Source of the DNA: Lojkania enalia
Lineage: Eukaryota > Ascomycota > Dothideomycetes > Pleosporales
DNA: 64,000 bases
Direction: 5' to 3'
Assembly (NCBI GenBank): GCA_010094045.1
Contig: ML986582.1
Location: forward strand, 1-64,000
The translations under genes were made by a program, and so were the position numbers. This document shows, one piece after another, positions 57,286 to 64,000 of this stretch; the first letter of the stretch is position 1; every line of letters starts with the position of its first letter. The notes beneath the pieces are model-generated. The model was not told the DNA's origin. It made no database searches and saw nothing but the letters and a program-made list of their open reading frames with translations.

Positions 57286-58697
57286 TTAACGACGGCCGTG
57301 AGAGCGGTTGATGCTGCCCTGGAGGTTGTCTACCTCGGATTCGAGCTGCTTGATCATGGCATGGCTCTGCTCCAAGTCCTTGTTGAGACGGTCGCGCTCG
57401 GCAATGAGCTTCTGCTCCCAAGTCCGGAATCGCTGTTCCTCGACCTTGACCTGTTCCGTGAAGCGCTTTCGCAAGGCCTCTTCCTCCTCCTTAAACTTGG
57501 GATTGTCCAACTTCCGTGGACGAGCTTCGCCGAATTTTCTCGTCTCCATTTGCTGGGCACGATAAGCCTCATAGTGGTTCTCCTCGGTGGTGTGAATAAG
57601 GTCCAACATGTGTGTTCGGATGAGAATAGCGCGCAGCTTCTTGAAGTCGCAATGCTCCTCATTCTCGACCTCGGCAACACCCCAGGCGTATTGTCGCCCC
57701 TTCACAGTACGGCCATCGTTGGTCTGGACGTCCATCTCAGAGCCAATAACGGAGAAAGGCATGGCAGCAATCAAGCTGCGAGCATGCTGAAGAGCAGCAT
57801 CGTCATCATCCTCGAGCGGTGGTTGGTAGATCTTGATGCCCTGGGCCTCGATAACAGCACGAACCTGGACTGGTTTAGCAGAATTCTCGCAGTATGAAAC
57901 GTATGGTATACCCTTGACTTGAACTTAGCCAAATCTGCGGGGCTCAAAGTATCCGCCTTAGCGACGACAGGAATCAAGTTGACGCGGGTGCAGAGCCTCT
58001 TCATGACCTCAATGTCTAGGGGCTTCAGGGTGTGTCCGGTAGGTCTGATGAAGTAAAGGCAGGCGTGGACACGAAGATCGATCTTGTCGCTACGGCGTGG
58101 CTGCTGCTCCTGCAACATATACGACTCATGCTGATCGTCCAAGAACTCGATGATGGGCTGCCAGGAGTCGCGGTTGTTGACATAGTCGCCGAAGCCGGGG
58201 GTGTCAATGACCGTTAGACGGACTGCGATGCGTTAGTACGGAGACATCGCATTAACGAACTTGGATGGACTAGATTTTACCTTTGAAGAACTTCTCCTCG
58301 AGCTCAGCCTTTGTGATCTCAATCTCTACCGTCTTGTCGATCTGCTTGTTGTGTCGGCGCTTGTGATCGGCGTAGTTTTTGATGGTGGTGGAGAAGAGGG
58401 TGTTGATGAAGGTCGTCTTTCCGAGTCCAGACTCGCCAGCGACCTAGAACGTGTCAGAGAAGGTTGCTCAATGCAGAACGAGATGAATGGTGCATACCAT
58501 TATGGTGAAGGCGGCACCACGCTTAGCAACGATCTTATGTCTGCAATATGTTAGGTGGGAGTGCATTCGAGGGCGCTCATTTGGGGACATACCGCTGGTT
58601 GGGCAACTGCGAAATCAAGTCAGCTATAGATTCGGACATCATGTAGAGGGAGGATACGCACATTGGCAATGCCAATTGGGGAGGCTGACTCTGCCAT
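57286..58697 (-). CDS. septin, Cdc12/AspC type
   Basis: GTP-binding protein that assembles into septin filaments at septa and growth sites. Six-exon model: about 58697-58663, 58606-58593 (14 nt), 58540-58498, 58443-58281, 58222-57912, 57864-57286; about 381 aa. The first exon start may be off by one base. GTPase motifs: G1 GESGLGKTT, G3 DTPGFGD, G4 AKAD. The septin unique element region (GVAEVENEEHCDFKKLR) and a C-terminal coiled coil (from FKEEEEALRKRF to the end) follow. The short C-terminus ending SHGRR and the N-terminal NLPNQRHKIVAKRGAAF fit the Aspergillus AspC / yeast Cdc12 group rather than Cdc3, Cdc10 or Cdc11. The micro-exon encodes LPNQR. It is head to head with PWP2, 390 bp away. 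Confidence 0.92.
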
Positions 58698-59085
58698 GGT
58701 ATCGGTGGTTGCTCAGGCTGTTGCGCGCGAAATATGGGGCCTGGCCGACTGTTTAGTTGACGAATATGGAGTCCGGGTGGCAGGCGAACTATAGCAGTGT
58801 TTTCTTCCGCCCGAGCCGAGTACGTCGACGCCGGGGTAGGGTGAGCTGTCGTTGAGAGTGTGTTGTTGGGCGGAGAGGGTGTCGTGGTTGCTGGATATTT
58901 TGGCGTCCCCTTTCTCTGCACGACTCCCTTCGGTAAGGTCGCCGGGGTCCCTGAACGGGGAAGGCGCGCTAGTGTCCACGCCAAGCCGTCCGAGCTTCTT
59001 CATCCACAAAAAAGTTCAAGACGGTGAATCTCCCCGCAAACCCGCTAACATGCGACAGTCGCCATAATATCGCTCTCCTTCCAGG
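58698..59085. promoter_or_regulatory. bidirectional promoter, septin and PWP2
   Basis: About 390 bp separates the start codons of two divergently transcribed housekeeping genes, so it must hold both promoters. No TATA box is obvious on either side. Confidence 0.6.
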
Positions 59086-61816
59086 ATGAAGACTGATTTC
59101 CATGTATAGTATCTGCACGATGCTATGAACTTCGCGCAACTGATATCGAACGCAGTTTTCCAATTTGCTCGGGACGGTTTATAGCAGAGGAAATCTGCTC
59201 TTCAGTCCAGATGGCACTTGCCTGTTTTCCCCTGTAGGAAACAGAGTCTCTATATTCGATCTAGTCAAGTATGGCCCATACTCCATGAAGCTAGAAAAAA
59301 AAAATCTAATTGAAGTATCTAGTTCAAAATCGCACACCCTTCCCTTTGCGCACCGAAGAAACATTGCTTGCCTCGTCCTAAATCCCCGCGGAAATCTCCT
59401 CCTATCTGTAGACGAAGACGGTCGTGCGATCCTCACAAATGTTCACCGTCGAATAGTCCTGTACTATTTCTCATTCCGCGGCCAAGTCTCGGCCCTTGCC
59501 TTCGCCCCATCCGGCAGACTTTTCGCAGCGGGAATAGGGAGGCAAATAGAACTTTGGTACACTCCATCTACTCCCGATGTAGCAGACGGCGATCTAGAGT
59601 TCGCGCCTTTCGTTAGACACCGTGTCTATACGGGACATTTCGACACCGTGCAGAGTATAGAATGGTCGAGCGATTCGAGATTCTTCTTGAGCGCATCGAA
59701 AGACCTAACGGCCCGAGTGTGGAGCACGGATCCAGAAGAGGGCTTTGTGCCCACGACATTAGGCGGCCATAAACAGGCAGTGCTAGGCGCATGGTTTTCG
59801 AAAGACCAGGAAACTATTTACACCGTGAGCAAAGACGGAGCGCTGTTTGAGTGGAACTATATGCTACATCCTGACGCTCCACTGGACGCAGAGGAAAACG
59901 ACGAAGATATGCGGTGGCGGATTGCCGAACGCCACTTTTTCATGCAGAATAATGCTCATGTTACGTGTGCTGCATTTCGCGCTGAGTCGAAGTTGCTCGT
60001 CACTGGGTTCTCCAACGGCATCTTCAGGATACACGAACTGCCAGAATTCACCGAGATACAGAATCTGAGCATCTCGCAGAATGATATAGACTACATTACA
60101 ATAAATAAAACAGGGGAGTGGCTCGCGTTCAGTGCCTCAAAACTTGGGCAACTGTTGGTCTGGGAGTGGCAGTCAGAATCTTACATTCTGAAGCAGCAGG
60201 GCCACTTTGACTCGATGAACACAATCGCGTATTCGCCTGAGGGCCAACGCATCATCACAGCTGCAGACGACGGAAAGATCAAGGTCTGGGATGTTAATTC
60301 GGGGTTCTGCGTCGTGACCTTCACAGAACACATCAGTGGAGTCACAGCATGCGAGTTTGCAAAGAGAGGGAACGTATTATTTACGGCTAGCTTGGACGGA
60401 TCAATAAGAGCATGGGATTTAATACGCTACCGCAATTTCCGGACCTTTACAGCACCATCGCGACTATCATTTTCCTCGTTAGCGGTAGATCCGAGCGGCG
60501 AAGTGGTGTGCGCGGGCTCAATCGACTCTTTCGATATCCACATTTGGTCCGTACAGACCGGTCAATTGCTAGATCGATTATCGGGTCATGAAGGCCCTGT
60601 GTCGTCGCTAGCATTTTCCCCTGATGGAGGCACCTTGGTTAGCGGAAGCTGGGACCATACGGTGCGCCTTTGGAATATTTTCGCCCGCACGCAGACTAGT
60701 GAGCCGTTGCAGCTCATGTCCGATGTCCTGTGTGTGGCATTCCGCCCGGATTCAAAACAGATCGCGGTGACGACGTTAGATGGCCAGCTAACATTCTGGT
60801 CTGTGTCCGAGGCTACGCAACAGAGCGGCGTCGACGCTCGCCGGGACGTATCTGGCGGCCGAAAAGCGACGGACAGGAGGACGGCGGCGAATGTCGCCGG
60901 CACAAAGAGCTTCATGACGGTGAAATATAGCGCGGACGGGACTTGTGTGCTTGCGGGCGGAAACAGCAAGTACATATGCCTCTACGACGTGCAGTCTGGC
61001 GTACTAGCCAAGAAGTTCACCGTCTCGATCAACTTGTCGCTTGAGGGGACGCAGGAATTCCTCAACAGCAAACGCCTCACGGAAGCGGGGCCAGAGGACC
61101 TACTCGATCGGCAAGGCGAGGCATCAGATCTGGAGGACCGCATCGACCGTACGTTACCCGGTGCACGCAGGGGTGAAGGGGCCCGGAAAACGCGTCCGGA
61201 GATCAGAGTTCCGGGTGTGGCTTTCTCGCCGACGGGCAGGGCGTTCTGCGCGGCGACGACGGAGGGCTTGCTAGTCTACTCGCTGGATACAGGTTTCATG
61301 TTCGACCCGTTCGATCTCGATGTCAGCGTCACGCCGGCCACAACGCTCGCCGCGCTCGCCGATAAACAGTTCCTCAAAGCGCTAGTCATGGCGTTCCGGC
61401 TTAATGAACGCAGTCTCATTCGCCGCGTCTACGAAGCGATACCCGTCAACGATATCCAGATTGTCGTCCGCGATATGCCGACCGTGTATCTACCGCGCCT
61501 GCTCAGGTTTGTAGCAGTGCAGGCGGAGGACAGCCCGCATCTCGAGTTCAATCTCCTGTGGATCGAGGCGCTGCTTAGTCGGCATGGGCGATGGATGAAG
61601 GAGAATCGAGGCGCGATGGAGGCCGAGCTGCGGAGCGTCGAGAAGGTGGTTAGGAGGATCCAGAGCGAGTTGGCGAGGCTAGCGGATGAGAATATTTATC
61701 GGATTGAGTACTTGATTACCCAGCCGAGAGAGGCGAGGGTGGAGATAAGGAAACTGGATTTTGGAATGGAGGCTGAGGGGGAGGTGGTGGATGGGAGTGA
61801 GGGGGAGGCTGAGTAG
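59086..61816 (+). CDS. PWP2: PWP2/UTP1, U3 snoRNP WD-repeat protein
   Basis: Nucleolar UtpB component of the SSU processome, needed for 18S rRNA maturation. Model: exon 1 59086-59103 (18 nt), intron 59104-59155 (52 nt), exon 2 59156-61816; 892 aa, near the 923 aa of yeast Pwp2. After splicing, the N-terminus reads MKTDFHFSNLLGTVYSRGN, which matches the yeast start (MKSDF-FSNLLGTVY) residue for residue at most sites. WD-like repeats run through about residues 20-640 (for example VLNPRGNLLLSVDEDGRAIL, SSDSRFFLSASKDLTARVW, YSPEGQRIITAADDGKIKVW, FSPDGGTLVSGSWDHTVRLW). The C-terminal Utp12-type helical region (KALVMAFRLNERSLIRRVYE, then RVEIRKLDFGME) follows, and an acidic tail ends the protein. 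Complete. Confidence 0.96.
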
Positions 61817-61949
61817 TTGGGGTTTGAGTAGCTAGAGGAGTTAGGAGAGAGAGAGAAGGATGGGGGGTGTCGGGAGGGAGGATATAATATATACCACAGT
61901 TTCAGTTGAATCAGCACTGTACCTACGCTAAAGCCATTTCATATCCTCC

Positions 61950-61950
<1 letters not shown>

Positions 61951-61985
<35 letters not shown>
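61951..61985 (+). repeat. (ATC)n microsatellite
   Basis: About eleven to twelve perfect ATC units, 135 bp after the PWP2 stop codon. Confidence 0.95.
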
Positions 61986-62366
61986 ATTCGTCAAGATTTC
62001 CCCGGCTTTTGTCCAAGCGTCTGTCCTCATACTAGGTGATGAAAGTATCTTAGATTTCACCTACTTACCACCATTACCCCAATCCAATAAGAAAAATCCA
62101 ATACAAACCTCCACATCGACCCCTCATACCATCTACTCCTCATCGACCATCCAGTCGTTAAACACGCACAGCGGTCCCCCACCTCTCTAAATGCCATCCC
62201 CAGAACCAATCATCGAAGCCGACAGGAGCAGCCTGCCAGGCTGCCACATTGCAACCAGCCCGTACGCAGTCAGTGCTTCGCGTACAAGCATCTAGGGCGT
62301 CGAGCACGAAGGCACTGTAGTAGGCCGGTCCGTTGAACCGGGCTAGACTGGAGGGATTTGGAGGGG

Positions 62367-62406
<40 letters not shown>
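62367..62406 (+). repeat. (GTT)n microsatellite
   Basis: About thirteen perfect GTT units in gene-free DNA. Confidence 0.95.
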
Positions 62407-62888
62407 GTGGGTGGGGTGCATGGGTGGCGGTCCTGTGTATCGTGGGTGCGTGGTGGTGGCGATGTGTGCATTTTGGAGATGCGCGAGGCGTGTGCAATAT
62501 ATCCCATCTATATGATGTTCGGATTGAGACAGTGGTAGCGTGTATGCTTTGAGTAGGGAATCAAGTCCTAGAGTAAGTATAGTGTATCCGAGCCATATAA
62601 TATTCGGGTAAAGAGAGTCGTGACGTGTATATTTTGATTATGGAGTCAAGATCTAGAGCAAGTATACACCCACAGAGCAATCGGGGAACAAATGGACTAT
62701 GAATTACTTCGATTCGATCGACCTCATGATATGTATCCTGCTCAATTTTTTTTTGTCTGACTAGATAGCAGAACCAAAACAGAAATAAAAGATAAAATTC
62801 ACAAAACTTTTCCATATCCTTCAAATGCAACCACCCCTGAATGCCCAATATCATGCCAAATATCTTGCCGATAATTCCGGATACCAAA

Positions 62889-62917
62889 TTCAAAAAAAAA
62901 AAAAAAAAAAAAAAAAA
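62889..62917 (+). repeat. poly-A tract
   Basis: Run of about 29 A, flanked by AT-rich DNA; origin unclear. Confidence 0.93.
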
Positions 62918-63650
62918 TTTAAATCGAAAATAATAATCTAAAGCCAAAAACCGGTAGAAGCAATCGACGTGTCGGCGCCGGGAAGGATATGCATGTGCTC
63001 ATTATTTTGGAGAAGGGAGTAGAGAGTAGAATCGAGTTAGCGTATACCGACATCTGTAGGCTAGGATTCTAATCCCGCAAACAGAGAAATGTAACCGAGA
63101 AAAGCCAACGCCAGACCAAGTAATCAGGTGACATAGATTCATGCACGCAATGTTCCGCCCGTAGCGCCACAGGCGAGAGCCGGCAAGCGAATCGAGAGTT
63201 CAACATTGGAGACTCGGAAATGCAGCGTGTGTGGAACGCGAACGTGGGGTGATGAACAAAGAAAGGAAACGAGGAAGAACCCAACTGCGCCAGCTCGAGC
63301 CTGATCTGATCTGATGCAAAAAAGGTAAGGGACTGAGTTCTAAAAAAAAAAAAAAAATGGGGCGTTGGTATGGTACATGGCATCATTCGACGCAGCTGAC
63401 ATTCATCTTACCGCATTGGGTGCCCGGCATCGACGTCCCAGAGGAACCCAGTATCGAGAAGCTGACCACGAGCGCGCTGCATCCTAACTAGCCCTATTGC
63501 TTAGCCGCTCTGATCGGTGCGCAGAGATGCTACGGGTGCTGCAAACTGAACGTCGCCTCACATGACCGACGACGCTAGACTAGTTTGCTAGAGTACGAGT
63601 ATGGGGCCTTGCATCCCACTCTCCAGCCGGTACAGGCCAGGAACGGTTGG

Positions 63651-64000
63651 CTAATCAGGAGACGGGAGCACACCGTTCTCCGCGCCGCGCAAAGCGCCTA
63701 GTGCGCGATTCAGCTGCTGCTCGCCGACCATCACGGTACCTGCGCGCGCGGTGCTGAGGTAGCTCATCTCGACTGCGCTCTCGAGTTGGCCTGCAGTACC
63801 TCCAACCAGACGTCCCGCGACACCGCAGACGATGCCGGTGCTCTCCATCGGGAGTTCCCGGAGATCGAGCGTGATGGGAATGAGATAGTCGTCCTTGGAA
63901 CCGAGCAGAATATCTTGCGTAAAGTTGGGCAGGAGCATGTGGTCGATCAGGAGCGATGCTGCCTCGGTGTCGGTCAGCGTCAGCGAGAGGAAGCGCGGGT
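63651..64000 (-). CDS. C-terminal part of an ACT-domain-like (CASTOR-type) protein
   Basis: Only the 3' end lies in the window; the gene continues beyond 64000. About 115 residues are seen, starting RFLSLTLTDTEAASLLIDH, then DILLGSKDDYLIPITLDLRE, PMESTGIVCGVAGRLVGG and the end ENGVLPSPD. The RFLSLTLTDTE opening and the PITLDLRELPMESTGIVCGVAGRL block recall the paired ACT domains of fungal proteins related to the CASTOR amino-acid sensors. This assignment is from motif similarity alone and is modest in confidence. The frame is open with no damage. Confidence 0.6.
   Translation of the reverse strand, partial: PRFLSLTLTDTEAASLLIDHMLLPNFTQDILLGSKDDYLIPITLDLRELPMESTGIVCGVAGRLVGGTAGQLESAVEMSYLSTARAGTVMVGEQQLNRALGALRGAENGVLPSPD

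Larger units (their letters stand above)
61817..63650. other. intergenic with several microsatellites
   Basis: No gene supported. Holds (ATC)n at 61951-61985, (GTT)n at 62367-62406, a 29-nt A-run at 62889-62917 and a 14-nt A-run near 63342. Two TAGAGxAAGTAT...CATATAATxTTCGG-like segments near 62575-62605 and 62650-62670 look like old tandem copies. Confidence 0.45.

Overview
This is nuclear DNA of a filamentous ascomycete (Pezizomycotina). The genes have many short spliceosomal introns of about 45-60 nt, with GTRWGT-like donors and CTAAC/CTGAC-like branch points. The gene content is typically fungal: a Zn2Cys6 regulator, a HET-domain relic, cellobiose dehydrogenase and AA9 LPMO. There is a dead pogo/Fot1-type transposon, and several relic genes carry C-to-T-type nonsense changes, as repeat-induced point mutation (RIP) or simple decay would give. 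I cannot name the species.

Layout. 0.7-8.4 kb: a Zn2Cys6 transcription factor (-), a WW-domain protein (+) and a YAR1-like ankyrin protein (-). 8.4-16.9 kb: about 8.5 kb with no gene I can support, carrying a (TG)n and a poly-T tract. 16.9-25.6 kb: an AIM6-like secreted protein (-), TAF6 (-), a possible small gene, a decayed AMID/AIF-like oxidoreductase (+) and a nitronate monooxygenase (-). 26.3-36.3 kb is an accessory zone: a frameshifted class 3 lipase, a complete 2,143-bp pogo/Fot1 element with 50-bp inverted repeats and a TA duplication, two divergent 5S rRNA-like genes in tandem, a PEBP-like GPI protein, a HET-domain pseudogene and a CorA-like membrane protein. 39-48.7 kb: a secreted Trp/Gly/Pro-rich GPI protein, small or uncharacterised genes and two decayed loci. 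49.5-55.1 kb: an 11-exon cellobiose dehydrogenase with C-terminal CBM1 (-), head to head with a 7-exon AA9 LPMO (+). 55.2-64 kb: two uncharacterised genes, a Cdc12/AspC-type septin (-) head to head with PWP2/UTP1 (+), microsatellites, and the 3' end of an ACT-domain-like gene that leaves the window.

How the genes fit together. The clearest functional unit is the CDH-AA9 pair: CDH oxidises cellobiose and passes electrons through its heme domain to the copper LPMO, which cleaves cellulose oxidatively; here the two could share a 1.3-kb promoter. PWP2 and YAR1 (ribosome biogenesis), TAF6 (transcription) and the septin are housekeeping genes and mark the conserved backbone. The 26-46 kb part is rich in relics and mobile DNA. 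The most unusual observations are the two tandem 5S-like genes, which differ strongly in sequence but keep all five 5S helices through paired changes, and an 11-nt micro-exon together with a GC-AG intron in the AA9 gene. All spliced models were inferred by eye from splice signals, frame and family alignment; no RNA evidence was available.
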